A stretch of DNA of 64,000 nucleotides from Bradyrhizobium sp. 190 (lineage in GTDB: Bacteria; Pseudomonadota; Alphaproteobacteria; Rhizobiales; Xanthobacteraceae). The stretch lies in assembly GCF_023073415.1 (NCBI RefSeq), contig NZ_JADPJL010000005.1, positions 372,001-436,000 on the forward strand. Direction: 5' to 3'. The notes under the pieces are model-generated. The model saw only the letters and a program-made list of their open reading frames with translations. It did not search any database and was not told the origin of the DNA. Position numbers and translations under genes: made by a program. Positions 18,478 through 27,539 of the stretch are shown here, piece after piece (position 1 is the stretch's first letter; every line of letters begins with the position of its first letter).

Positions 18478-19587
18478 TCAGTTCTGGGCGCTGCGGGCGA
18501 GCCGGGACAGCATTTCCGTAACCTGCCGCTCCCGGTCCTGGGGCGCACGCGGCCGTTCTTGCGGCACGTATGGCCGCTCCTGGGGAGCCCGCGGCCGCTC
18601 TCGGGGCACGCGCGTTGTCCTTTCCTGGGGCACGCGCGGCTTGTGCACATCCTGGGGCGCGCGCGGATTATGCACGCCTGCGGTACGCCGCAGCCCGGCG
18701 TCCTCGTCGTGGAACATCGGCTGTGGCGAACGCCGCTTTGTTTTGGCCGAATCCCACATCGCGCGCCGCTTGCGGCGCATGGCGCGGCGCGCCCGCATGC
18801 GGCCGATCCTGACGATCGCGCTTACCGTGAGGCCGGCCAGCGCAAGAGCGGCGGCCATCACCAGCAACAGCTTCTGCAGCGATGCGGTCGGCTTTGCCGT
18901 CGCCGCGTCCGCTGCGGCGGGCGCAACCTGATCTACCGCGGGCTGCTGCACTTCCGCGGCCTGTGGCGGCTGGCTTGCGGGTGGGTTGGCGGCGGCAACC
19001 TGGAGATCGGTTGGATTGGCAAGAGATCTCGTGGTGGGAGCGTCGTTCCATCGCATCGACGACAGCGGCGCTGGTGCGAGCACATTCGGCATGGCTGCGC
19101 GCTGGGTGTTCTGAGCGGCGGGCGCGGGGGCTGCCGCAACCGTTCGCGGCTCGACCTTGGCGGGCGAATTCGGCTCGGCGCGGGGTTGCTGCGAGACCCA
19201 TTCGGCACGCGCGTCGGCGATCGACTTGCGTGTGATCGTTCGTTGCTGCGCCGGCTCCTCTGCTGCCGAAGCTGGAGCCGGGGCCGCAGCTGGCGCCGGG
19301 GCCGAAGCCGGCGGCGCGGCGCGTGCGAACTTGTCATCGGCCTTGTCGCTCTCCTCCCGGAGATACCAGCATTGACGTTTGGTGGTGCGGTCGATGCGAT
19401 AGTACCAATGGCTGCCTGCGGGGGTCGCGCCCTTTGGCGCGGACAGGCAATTGTCAGCGGCGGGCTGCGTGGCGGCTTCCGCTGTTGAAATTACCTGGGC
19501 CCGGAGATCCGTCACGGTGGCCAGATTGGCTCCTGCCACAACACCGGCCAAGAGAGCCGGGACGAATTTCACGGAACGGTTCGACAT
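18478..19587 (-). CDS. Exported or membrane-anchored Pro/Ala-rich protein with RxPQERP repeats
   Basis: A 369-residue protein of unknown function. The N-terminus has a signal peptide (VPALLAGVVAGANLATVTD). Next comes a short Cys/Trp-containing motif, GSHWYYRIDRTTKRQCWYL, common in rhizobial proteins with this layout. A Pro/Ala-rich region of about 150 residues leads to one membrane helix (LLLVMAAALALAGLTVSAIV) near residue 260. The C-terminal part contains several degenerate copies of RAPQERP/RVPQERT. Low-complexity composition makes homology weak; topology is inferred. The same-strand gene upstream is 187 bases away. Confidence 0.7.
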   Translation of the reverse strand: MSNRSVKFVPALLAGVVAGANLATVTDLRAQVISTAEAATQPAADNCLSAPKGATPAGSHWYYRIDRTTKRQCWYLREESDKADDKFARAAPPASAPAPAAAPAPASAAEEPAQQRTITRKSIADARAEWVSQQPRAEPNSPAKVEPRTVAAAPAPAAQNTQRAAMPNVLAPAPLSSMRWNDAPTTRSLANPTDLQVAAANPPASQPPQAAEVQQPAVDQVAPAAADAATAKPTASLQKLLLVMAAALALAGLTVSAIVRIGRMRARRAMRRKRRAMWDSAKTKRRSPQPMFHDEDAGLRRTAGVHNPRAPQDVHKPRVPQERTTRVPRERPRAPQERPYVPQERPRAPQDRERQVTEMLSRLARSAQN

Positions 19588-19773
19588 CAACATCCCCGGC
19601 AACGCTACGCAACGCGACGCTTGATGCCCCCAATCTGGTCAGAGACTTGGGTGGCAATGAGCCGCAATTCCGGAAGGGATGGGGTATAATTGGGGCTAGT
19701 GCCGCCGCCTCAATTGAGGTCGGCGGATTGCCTGCAAAACAGCTTGTTTTTCTCCTGTTTGGATGCCGTTTTC

Positions 19774-20289
19774 CTACTGTCTGGAGGCGGTCCAGCGTCC
19801 GGTACAGCCGTCGGATCGGACGAACGAACCGGAGCCGCTGCTGGCCGACATGCGGCCGGAACTGGTCCAGCTCACACCGCCGGCGGATCCGTGTCCCCTC
19901 GAGGACCCATTTGGGCTGACCTGGCCGGAACTCCATTCCCCCGTGATCCGGCCGCCGGAGATGACAAATCGCTCGGTGGCGCTACCGCAAGGCGTGCCCA
20001 CGGAAACGGCAACCCAGGCGCCATCGAAATTGCCACCGCCAGCGCCGCCCCCACCGGCGTTTCTTCGCGATGCACGGCGCGGCTCTTCGGCTTCGGGCTT
20101 GGCGCGACGCGCCGGCTTGGAAGATTCGACCGCGCGTGGCTTCTCACGTGAACCGGACAGCGATTTTTCGTCGTTGCCGATGCTGCCGCCGGCGCTGCCG
20201 GATTGCGCCGCTGCCGCGCCTAATATGGCGACCGAGATCAGGAGCGAGAGGAGGCCAATTCCGATCGAACGTTGCGCCGAGTATTCCAT
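19774..20289 (-). CDS. Exported protein, paralogue 2 of the metacaspase operon
   Basis: A 171-residue exported protein and clear paralogue of the next gene upstream. It has a hydrophobic signal segment (IGLLSLLISVAILGAAAAQ), the shared motif SGSAGGSIGNDEKSLSGS, an Arg/Lys-rich linker (SSKPARRAKPEAEEPRR), a poly-Gly stretch, and a C-terminal domain starting NFDGAW and ending RSDGCTGRWTASRQ. Two cysteines sit in this domain (TPCGS and DGCTG). A TTG start at 20304 would add five residues. It lies 43 bases after its paralogue on the same strand, so both are probably co-transcribed with the metacaspase gene. Function unknown. Confidence 0.75.
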   Translation of the reverse strand: MEYSAQRSIGIGLLSLLISVAILGAAAAQSGSAGGSIGNDEKSLSGSREKPRAVESSKPARRAKPEAEEPRRASRRNAGGGGAGGGNFDGAWVAVSVGTPCGSATERFVISGGRITGEWSSGQVSPNGSSRGHGSAGGVSWTSSGRMSASSGSGSFVRSDGCTGRWTASRQ

Positions 20290-20332
20290 AATGAAATGTT
20301 CCAATATTTCCCGCGGCTAACGCGCAACGGCG

Positions 20333-20833
20333 CTATTGCTTCGATGCCGTCCACGTTCCGGTGCAGCCATCCGATTGCCGGAACGTTCCGCCTCCGCTGC
20401 GACCGGAAAGGCGGCCTGTCGTGATGACCGTAATGCCATTGCCGCTGGAGGTGCCGTACACCCGTCCATCGGGGCTGACGGTGCCCCTGGCGGTCTCACC
20501 GATAATCTTGCCGCTGGTGACGACGACGGCGTTGCTGCTGGTGCCCGAACAGCTCACGCCGCGCGAGTTGACGAGCCAGGCGCCATCGAAATTGTTGCCG
20601 CCGCCTCCGCCGCTCTTGCGCGCCGAGCGACGTGGTTCGTCCGCTTCGGGTTGGCTGCGTCGCGCGGGTTTTGACGATTCGCCTGCGCGCGAACCGGACA
20701 GCGATTTTTCATCGTTGCCGATGCTGCCGCCCGCGCTGCCGGATTGCGCATAGGCAAGGACGGAGCCGAACGCCACCGATATCAACATGGCGAGGAGAAT
20801 GATCGGGATCGAACGTCGGTCGGCATTTTCCAT
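20333..20833 (-). CDS. Exported protein, paralogue 1 of the metacaspase operon
   Basis: A 166-residue exported protein. It shares the layout and motifs of its downstream paralogue: signal segment (IILLAMLISVAFGSVLAYA), QSGSAGGSIGNDEKSLSGS, a basic linker (SSKPARRSQPEADEPRRS), Gly-rich stretch, then NNFDGAW and a C-terminus of QSDGCTGTWTASKQ. The C-terminal domain looks like an all-beta module with many Gly, Ser and Thr. It starts 33 bases after the metacaspase stop. The pair arose by tandem duplication; I do not recognise a named family. Confidence 0.75.
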   Translation of the reverse strand: MENADRRSIPIILLAMLISVAFGSVLAYAQSGSAGGSIGNDEKSLSGSRAGESSKPARRSQPEADEPRRSARKSGGGGGNNFDGAWLVNSRGVSCSGTSSNAVVVTSGKIIGETARGTVSPDGRVYGTSSGNGITVITTGRLSGRSGGGTFRQSDGCTGTWTASKQ

Positions 20834-20866
20834 GAGCAGGTGCTTCCAATATCGCGAACATAAATT

Positions 20867-22225
20867 TTAGCGGCCCGACCCGTCGGCACAGACCGCACCA
20901 ATAATGCGACAAGATTTGCCAGCCTTGCCGCACTCGTCAAGCGCCGCTTTCCTGGCCTGCTGAACGGTGTCGCGCTGAATCAGTGACCATGACTCGTCCG
21001 AGATCGCGAACGCGCCGCATCGCGACCCATAGAAACTCAACTCCATCGGACATTTGTTCGTGCCGCACTTGTTGCGTGCGTCGTCGATCGCCGCCCGGCG
21101 CGAAGAGTGATTCCAGGACATTCCCCATTTGTCGCCGTCGGGTCCGTAGACGATCGAGGCCCACGGTTTCAGGTCGTCCATCTTGCGCAGTCGCGTCAGC
21201 ACGCCTTCGGTGGCCTCGCCATTCGGCGTCATCCTGACCTTGTCCTGAAACTTGGAGATCGCCAGGCGCATGCCGTTCTTGCTGTCCGGCGGTTCGGGAT
21301 CGTAATTCAACTCGAACAGGCGGTCGCTCAATTCGCGCAGCAGGACGGGATCCTTGATCGGGATGCGGTCGGGATCGGGACGCAGCGTCGAGGCCAGCGG
21401 TTGGGGTGGCGCGGCGACGGCGAGCTGTTGGGATGAAGCGACTGGGGCAGGGGCCACGAAATAGAAATTGCCGTCGATCGGGGAGGAGGACACCCAGGGC
21501 TGTTGCGACCCGCCGGTCTGGCGCTTCACGGCGAGGCCGACCTGGTTGAAGGTCTGGAAGATGTCGAGCCCGGCCTGCTTGATCGTCGAGGCCAGCGCCT
21601 TGGTATAGGGGCTGTGGCCGTCGGTGCCGTCGAGCGCGACATTGCCGGGCTGCGTCGCATAGGAGATCAGCGTGCCCTCCGGCGCGCGCATCTGCGCGAG
21701 GCCGCCGTCGGAGGCGCGCAATCCGCGGGCGCCGAACGGGTTGTTCCGGCAGGCATCGAGGATCACCATGTTGAGGCGCGTTCCCGAGCCCTGCATCTGG
21801 CGCAGCACGAGGTTGACGTCCACCATCTGGAAATCGACATCGGCCTCGCGCGTCGGGTTGGCGCTGACCGGGACCAGGTAGTTCGCGCCGGAGACCTGCA
21901 CGCCGTGGCCGGCATAATAGAACAGCGCGACGTCGGCGCCCTGAACCTGGCGGCCGAAATTCTGCACGGCCAGATCCATCGCCGGCTTGTCGAGATCGAG
22001 CTGGGCGCGGCCGCCGATCAGGGTGAAGCCGAGAGCACCGAGCGTCTCGGCCATCAGGGCGGCGTCGTTGCGGGGGTTATCGAGCCGGGTCACGTTCTGA
22101 TAGGCGGAGTTGCCGATGACCAGTGCGACGCGCTTTTCGGCCGCGGCCGGCGCGGCGAGGGTGAGCGCCAGCAATGACGCCAGCGCCGCGATTTTCCAGG
22201 TTTTCCCGCCCAAAGCCCCGCGCAT
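20867..22225 (-). CDS. Exported caspase-family protease with C-terminal DUF4189 domain
   Basis: A 452-residue protein. Residues 1-29 are a signal peptide (IAALASLLALTLAAPAAAE). Residues 30-260 are a peptidase C14 (metacaspase-type) domain: KRVALVIGNSAYQNV at the start, catalytic His107 in FYYAGHGVQ, and catalytic Cys159 in MVILDACRNNPF. The C-terminal 100 residues match DUF4189 (WASIVYGPDGDKWGMSWNHS, later CGAFAISDESW). Bacterial metacaspases of this kind cleave after Arg or Lys. The two downstream exported paralogues with Arg/Lys-rich linkers are possible substrates, by inference. The start was placed at 22225, just ahead of the signal peptide; an in-frame start at 22300 adds 25 residues. 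Confidence 0.88.
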   Translation of the reverse strand: MRGALGGKTWKIAALASLLALTLAAPAAAEKRVALVIGNSAYQNVTRLDNPRNDAALMAETLGALGFTLIGGRAQLDLDKPAMDLAVQNFGRQVQGADVALFYYAGHGVQVSGANYLVPVSANPTREADVDFQMVDVNLVLRQMQGSGTRLNMVILDACRNNPFGARGLRASDGGLAQMRAPEGTLISYATQPGNVALDGTDGHSPYTKALASTIKQAGLDIFQTFNQVGLAVKRQTGGSQQPWVSSSPIDGNFYFVAPAPVASSQQLAVAAPPQPLASTLRPDPDRIPIKDPVLLRELSDRLFELNYDPEPPDSKNGMRLAISKFQDKVRMTPNGEATEGVLTRLRKMDDLKPWASIVYGPDGDKWGMSWNHSSRRAAIDDARNKCGTNKCPMELSFYGSRCGAFAISDESWSLIQRDTVQQARKAALDECGKAGKSCRIIGAVCADGSGR

Positions 22226-22329
22226 CTCTAATAAAGCCCATAATGAAAGACGGCAGATTATCAGTCCGCGCGCTCTGCGAAAAGCGGTACCGCGTCGCAA
22301 ACAGGGGCTGACAGGGTAGAGCTATGTCG

Positions 22330-22925
22330 GTACTCCGATGCGCGTATAGTTGTTTTCGATAGATGCGCCGGCGGCTGGATACGACATTGCGATCTCGCGG
22401 CGCGAAGCGCCCGAAGTTGTGCATCGACGGTGCCCTCTTGAAAGGGAGGGCGCAGGGAAAGCCGGGTGCCCATGACACCCGCAGTCGTGCGCAAGAATGC
22501 ACACGGTGGACCGCAGGTGCGCCGGAACACCCGGCTTTCCCTGCGCGATGGTTTTAACGGCTTATGCCGCGCTCTCCTCGGAGACGAATTCCTTTTGCCT
22601 CCGTCACCGGCGAATTGGCGGCTCGCATCGCCCGGTTGGGCTTTACGAACCTCCGCCGGCTTGACACCAGCAACGGGTGCCAGGACCACACGGTTTTGCC
22701 GTCCGCAGCTTCCTCGTGCCATACGCTTCGACCGGCCCGTATGCTGCCGGAAGAAGTTTCGACCGAGGCGTTTAAGCGCCGTTCGTCTGCGCAGCCAGTG
22801 GATCGCTCACGGGATTAACCGCCCTGCGACCACGCGCGCGCCCGACGCTGCCGCGTCCACCGCAACCTGTCCCAACGTTCGTGACGATGGCCAACGCCCC
22901 TCTGGCGGGACAGGATAGCGGGGTG
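22330..22925. repeat. Suspected dispersed Bradyrhizobium intergenic repeat
   Basis: Non-coding segment whose conceptual translation (for example PNVRDDGQRPSGGTG at its right end) resembles short spurious proteins annotated many times in Bradyrhizobium genomes. This comes from memory of such annotations, not from a search. Only one copy is in this window. It includes the 19-base inverted repeat at 22450-22546. Confidence 0.4.
22450..22546. repeat. Perfect 19-bp inverted repeat with 59-bp loop
   Basis: The left arm at 22450-22468 reads GCGCAGGGAAAGCCGGGTG; the right arm at 22528-22546 is its exact reverse complement. The enclosed 59 bases are not repeated elsewhere in the window. It could fold as a long hairpin in RNA or mark a small mobile or structured element. 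Confidence 0.7.
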
Positions 22926-22989
22926 GTAGCGCTGATTTGGGGGAGGTGAGAACAGGTTTATTTTTGCGGCGAGGGCTGGATGCGGCAAA

Positions 22990-25900
22990 TCATGTTGATT
23001 GGATTGAAGAAATTTGTCCCACCGCGCATCGCTCTGCTGGCCGCAATCGGTAGCCTTTGACCAATGCGAAGATCGCCGGGATCACGATCAGCGTGAGCAG
23101 TGTCGAGGAGACCATCCCGCCAATCATCGGCACCGCGATGCGCTGCATGATCTCGGAGCCGGTGCCGCTGCTCCACATGATTGGCAGCAGGCCCGCCATG
23201 ATCGCAACGACCGTCATCATCTTCGGACGCACGCGTTCTACGGCTCCCTCCATCACCGCGTCATACAGATCATCGCGCGTCAGCGGGGAGCCTTCTCGCT
23301 CGCGCCGTGCCGTGATGTTTGCCAGTGCCTGGTTGAGATAGATCAGCATCACGACTCCGGTTTCCGCAGCAACGCCGGCGAGCGCGATGAAGCCGACGGC
23401 AACGGCGACGGAAAGGTTGTAGCCCAGCCACCACATCAGCCAGAGGCCGCCGACCAGGGCGAACGGAAGCGAGAGCATGACGAGCATGGTCTCGGCGATC
23501 GAACGGAAGTTCAGGTACAACAGCAGGAAGATAATCAGCAGTGTCATCGGAATGACGACCTTCAGCCGCGCCGCCGCACGTTCGAGGTACTCGTACTGAC
23601 CGCTCCACATCACGTAATAGCCAGGCGGAAATTGGATGCTCGCCTGCACGGCGCGCTGCGCGTCAGCGACGTAGCCGCCGAGGTCGCGGTCGCGGATGTC
23701 GACGTAGATGTAAGTCGCCAACTGGCCATTCTCGGTCCGGATCGAGCTCGGCCCGCGGGCCGGGGCGACCTTGGCGACTTCGCCGAGCGGAACGGCACCG
23801 CCGGCCGGCATCGGCACCAGCACGTTGTTCGCGATGGCCTGCGGATTATCGCGCAGGTCTCTCGGGTATCGCATGTTGACGGTGAAGCGTTGGCGGCCCT
23901 CCACCGTCGTCGTCACCGTTTGCCCGCCCAACGCCGTTGCAATGACATCCTGCACGTCCTGGATCATGATTCCATAACGCGCCAGCGCTTCGCGGTCCGG
24001 CGTCACCTCCAGATAGTAGCCGCCGATGCCGCGCTCGGCGTAGGCGGATGACGTCCCGGGCACGGCCTTCAACACTTGCTCGATCTGCCTGGCCAGCTTG
24101 TCGATCTCGATCAAGTCAGTCCCGATCACCTTGACCCCGATCGGCGTCCGGATGCCGGTCGACAGCATGTCGATTCGGGCCTTGATCGGCATCGTCCAGG
24201 CGTTCGACACGCCCGGAAACTGCAACGCCTTGTCCATCTCGGCGATCAGGCCGTCGAGCGTTATGCCGGGACGCCAGTCCTCTTTGGGTTTGAGGTTGAT
24301 TACGGTCTCGAACATCTCGGACGGGGCCGGATCGGTCGCCGTCGCCGCGCGGCCCGCCTTGCCGTAGACCGAGACGACTTCCGGAAACGAGCGGATGATC
24401 CGATCTTGCGTCTGCATCAATTCGCCGGCCTTGGTAACCGAAATCCCCGGTAGCGTGGTCGGCATGTACAGCAGCGTGCCTTCGTTCAGGTTCGGCATGA
24501 ACTCGGTACCGAGCTGGCGCGCCGGCCAGATGCTGATTACGAGAACGGCGATAGCGAACACGACGACCAGCATCTTGGCGCGCATCACACCCTTGATCAC
24601 GGGCCGGTAGATCCAGATCAGGAACCGGTTGATCGGATTGCGGTGCTCGGCAACGATTCGACCGCGGACGAAGATCACCATCAGCGCCGGCACCAGCGTG
24701 ATCGACAGCAGCGCTGCGGCGGCCATGGCAAAGGTCTTGGTGAAGGCCAGAGGACTGAACAGCCGGCCCTCCTGCGATTCCAGGGTAAAGATCGGCATGA
24801 AGGACACGGTGATGATGAGCAGGCTGAAGAAGAGCGCAGGCCCCACCTCGGATGCCGCATCGATCAGCATGTCGATCCGCGACTTTCCGGGCTCGGCCCG
24901 TTCGAGATGCTTGTGGGCGTTCTCGATCATGACGATCGCAGCATCCACCATGGCGCCAATCGCGATCGCGATGCCACCAAGGCTCATGATGTTGGAGCCT
25001 AATCCGAACAGCTTCATTGCGCCGAACGCCATCAGGATACCGACCGGCAGCATCAGGATGGCAACGAGGGCGCTTCGGACATGCAGCAGGAATACGATGC
25101 AGACCAGCGCGACAACAACGCTTTCCTCAAACAGCGTCCGCTTGAGAGTGTCGATGGCTGCATAGATCAGGTTAGAGCGGTCGTAGACCGGCACAATCTC
25201 CACCGACTTCGGCAGGCTGCTTGCAATCTCCTTGAAGCGCTTTTTGACGTTTTCGATGACGTCGAGTGCGTTGACACCGAACCGCTGCAGCACGATCCCG
25301 CTCGCGACCTCGCCTTCGCCGTTCAATTCGGTGATGCCACGCCGTTCGTCGGGACCGAGTTCGACGCGGGCGACGTCCCGCACCAGTACCGGCGTGCCGT
25401 TGTTCGTCTTCAGTACGACGTTGCCGAGGTCGTTGATGCTCTTCAGGTACCCCTTGCCGCGGATCACATATTCGAACTCCGACAATTCAACCGTGCGTCC
25501 GCCGACGTCGGCGTTGCTGGCGCGAATTGCATCGCGCAGCTTCTGAATGGTGATGCCAAGATCACGCATCCGCTGCGGGTCGAGGATCACGTTATACTGC
25601 CTGACAAATCCGCCGACGCTCGCAATCTCGGCGACGCCTTCGGCCTTGGCGATGGCGAATTTCAAATTCCAGTCCTGAATCGCGCGCGTGTCGGCGAGGT
25701 TCAACTCCTTCGACACCACCGCGTACTGGTAGACCCAGCCGACGCCGGTCGCATCGGGGCCGATCGTCGGCGTTACGCCGGCCGGCAACCGCGACGTGGC
25801 GCCGTTGAGGAATTCGAGCACGCGCGAGCGGGCCCAGTAGATGTCGGTCCCGTCTTCAAAAATGACGTAGACAAAGGAGACGCCGAAGAAAGAGAAGCCG

Positions 25901-26148
25901 CGGACGACTTTCGATTTCGGCACGGTTAGCATTGCGGTCGTCAGTGGGTAGGTGACCTGGTCCTCGATCACTTGCGGGGCCTGGCCCGGATACTCCGTGT
26001 ACACGATGACCTGCGTGTCGGAGAGGTCCGGAATCGCGTCGAGTGGCAGATGGATCAGGGCATAGATGCCGGCCGCGGCGGCAAAGCCGGTGCCGAACAG
26101 CACCAGCAGCAGGTTGCGGGCCGACCAGCCGATGAGGCGCGCGATCAT
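22990..26148 (-). CDS. CusA/CzcA-type heavy-metal RND efflux pump
   Basis: Inner-membrane proton-driven pump of 1,052 residues. It starts MIARLIGWSARNLLLVLFG, with a first membrane helix, the periplasmic porter domains, and a second helix bundle. The family motif DAIPDLSDTQVIVYTEYPGQ and the fourth-helix sequence GGIAIAIGAMVDAAIVMIEN are of CusA type, suggesting Cu(I)/Ag(I) rather than Zn/Co/Cd. Its start overlaps the adaptor gene stop (ATGA). No outer-membrane channel gene lies nearby, so it must use one encoded elsewhere. Metal specificity is inferred from sequence type. Confidence 0.92.
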   Translation of the reverse strand: MIARLIGWSARNLLLVLFGTGFAAAAGIYALIHLPLDAIPDLSDTQVIVYTEYPGQAPQVIEDQVTYPLTTAMLTVPKSKVVRGFSFFGVSFVYVIFEDGTDIYWARSRVLEFLNGATSRLPAGVTPTIGPDATGVGWVYQYAVVSKELNLADTRAIQDWNLKFAIAKAEGVAEIASVGGFVRQYNVILDPQRMRDLGITIQKLRDAIRASNADVGGRTVELSEFEYVIRGKGYLKSINDLGNVVLKTNNGTPVLVRDVARVELGPDERRGITELNGEGEVASGIVLQRFGVNALDVIENVKKRFKEIASSLPKSVEIVPVYDRSNLIYAAIDTLKRTLFEESVVVALVCIVFLLHVRSALVAILMLPVGILMAFGAMKLFGLGSNIMSLGGIAIAIGAMVDAAIVMIENAHKHLERAEPGKSRIDMLIDAASEVGPALFFSLLIITVSFMPIFTLESQEGRLFSPLAFTKTFAMAAAALLSITLVPALMVIFVRGRIVAEHRNPINRFLIWIYRPVIKGVMRAKMLVVVFAIAVLVISIWPARQLGTEFMPNLNEGTLLYMPTTLPGISVTKAGELMQTQDRIIRSFPEVVSVYGKAGRAATATDPAPSEMFETVINLKPKEDWRPGITLDGLIAEMDKALQFPGVSNAWTMPIKARIDMLSTGIRTPIGVKVIGTDLIEIDKLARQIEQVLKAVPGTSSAYAERGIGGYYLEVTPDREALARYGIMIQDVQDVIATALGGQTVTTTVEGRQRFTVNMRYPRDLRDNPQAIANNVLVPMPAGGAVPLGEVAKVAPARGPSSIRTENGQLATYIYVDIRDRDLGGYVADAQRAVQASIQFPPGYYVMWSGQYEYLERAAARLKVVIPMTLLIIFLLLYLNFRSIAETMLVMLSLPFALVGGLWLMWWLGYNLSVAVAVGFIALAGVAAETGVVMLIYLNQALANITARREREGSPLTRDDLYDAVMEGAVERVRPKMMTVVAIMAGLLPIMWSSGTGSEIMQRIAVPMIGGMVSSTLLTLIVIPAIFALVKGYRLRPAERCAVGQISSIQST

Positions 26149-27539
26149 TGCCGGGCTCCCTCGGAAAAGCCCTTCAAAGCCGCCTTCAGGTTGCTTTCAG
26201 CATCGATCAGGAAGTTTGCAGAGGTAACAACGGCCTCGCCCTCTGCCACGCCGTCGGTAATCTCAGCGAACCCGCCACCGCGACGGCCAAGCTTGACGTC
26301 GCGCGGCTCGAAACGACCTTCGCCCTTGTCGACCAGAACGGCTTGACGGCTGCCGCTGTCGAGCACGGCGCTTTCAGGCACCGTGAGCACGGGGCCTGGC
26401 GAGCCTGTTTCGATTTCGGCGTCGACATACATCTCGGGCCGCAGCACTTCATCGGGATTGGGCACCTCGATGCGGATACGGGCCGTGCGGGTCTGGGCGT
26501 TGAGGTGCGGATAGATCAGCGAAACTGTGCCGGCAAACGTCCGGCCCGGAAGCGCACGCGGCCTGACGATGACTTTCGTTTCGAGTGTCACTTGCGCGAG
26601 ATCGCGTTCGGCGATGTCGACGAGCACCCAGACGAGCTGATGGTCGGCGATTCTGAACAGCACGTCGCCGGGTCCGGCCCGCATTCCATTCACCGCGTTG
26701 CGCTCGAGGATTTCGCCATCCTGCGGGGCGAGCCAGGGAATGGAGAGTGAGATTTCCCGCGTGCGTTCGAGCTCCTTGATAGCCGGCTCCGGTGTAGCGA
26801 GGTTCTCCAGCCGGCGGCGCGCGCCCTTCAGCGCCTGGCCGGTCGCGCCTGCGTTGAGGGCCGAGAGATATTCGGCGGCCGCACTGGAAAGCGCAGGACT
26901 AAACACGTTCATAAGCGGCTGCCCCTTGTGAACGTGCTGCCCGGTGGTGACGTTCGCGACGCTCTCCACGAAACCCTCGAACCGCAGCGTCACGACCGAG
27001 ATGCGGCGCTCGTCCTCCTGCACTGTCCCCGGTGCCCGGATCAGCGACTTGATGGGTTGCCGCACGACCGGTTCGGACTTCGCGCCCGTCCGCTGAATCC
27101 TGCCGGGCGACAGCTTGACGGACCCGTCGTCGGTGTCCTCGCCTTCGTAAACGGGGATGTAGTCCATCCCCATGGAATCCTTCTTCGGCGTCGGTGAAGT
27201 GTCCGGAAGGCCCATCGGATTCCGATAATATTTGATCTTTCGCTCCGATGCCGCCGTCGGTGACGGCCCCTCTGGAGCCTCGGAGTCGAAGCTGACGTCT
27301 GCCCCGGCGGGTACGGCTCGATAGTCTCGGCCGTCCGGCGTCTTCCGGGGCGTCAGCGAATAGAACGGCTTGCCGTCGGGGTCCTGGTAATAGATCGGTG
27401 TGCCGGCAGGCTCGGCAGCCACCGATACCGACATCGCCATCGGCCCGGCCCCGCGTAGCGCGAGGATGCCGACGAATGCGCCGCCGGCCGCCGCGACAAG
27501 CGCGACGGCGGCTGCGCCGCTCAACAAGGTGCGGGTCAT
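26145..27539 (-). CDS. CusB-type periplasmic adaptor with two heavy-metal-binding motifs
   Basis: Membrane-fusion protein of 464 residues linking the RND pump to an outer-membrane channel. After an N-terminal anchor (LLSGAAAVALVAAAGGAFVG) come two short heavy-metal-binding domains, marked by YYQDPDGKPFYSLTPRKTPD and YYRNPMGLPDTSPTPKKDSM, each with the YYxxP pattern; the second has the M-D-S-M-G-M methionines. The lipoyl and beta-barrel domains follow. The start overlaps the FixH-like stop (ATGA) and the stop overlaps the pump start, so three genes are translationally coupled. A copper or silver role fits the Met-rich second motif. Confidence 0.9.
   Translation of the reverse strand: MTRTLLSGAAAVALVAAAGGAFVGILALRGAGPMAMSVSVAAEPAGTPIYYQDPDGKPFYSLTPRKTPDGRDYRAVPAGADVSFDSEAPEGPSPTAASERKIKYYRNPMGLPDTSPTPKKDSMGMDYIPVYEGEDTDDGSVKLSPGRIQRTGAKSEPVVRQPIKSLIRAPGTVQEDERRISVVTLRFEGFVESVANVTTGQHVHKGQPLMNVFSPALSSAAAEYLSALNAGATGQALKGARRRLENLATPEPAIKELERTREISLSIPWLAPQDGEILERNAVNGMRAGPGDVLFRIADHQLVWVLVDIAERDLAQVTLETKVIVRPRALPGRTFAGTVSLIYPHLNAQTRTARIRIEVPNPDEVLRPEMYVDAEIETGSPGPVLTVPESAVLDSGSRQAVLVDKGEGRFEPRDVKLGRRGGGFAEITDGVAEGEAVVTSANFLIDAESNLKAALKGFSEGARQ

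Larger units (their letters stand above)
22226..22989. other. Non-coding stretch between metacaspase gene and cusA
   Basis: About 760 bases without a credible gene. Frames of up to 153 residues exist on both strands but lack family resemblance and ribosome binding sites. It contains a perfect 19-base inverted repeat and a longer segment that resembles a sequence scattered through Bradyrhizobium genomes (listed separately). Confidence 0.5.

Noticed and set aside
18540..18670. Tandem-like GC repeats
   Set aside because: They encode the RxPQERP units of the membrane-anchored protein, not a separate element.
22466..22918. Plus-strand frame of 150 codons in the gap before cusA
   Set aside because: No ribosome binding site, no family resemblance, and it overlaps an inverted repeat; more likely a non-coding repeat.
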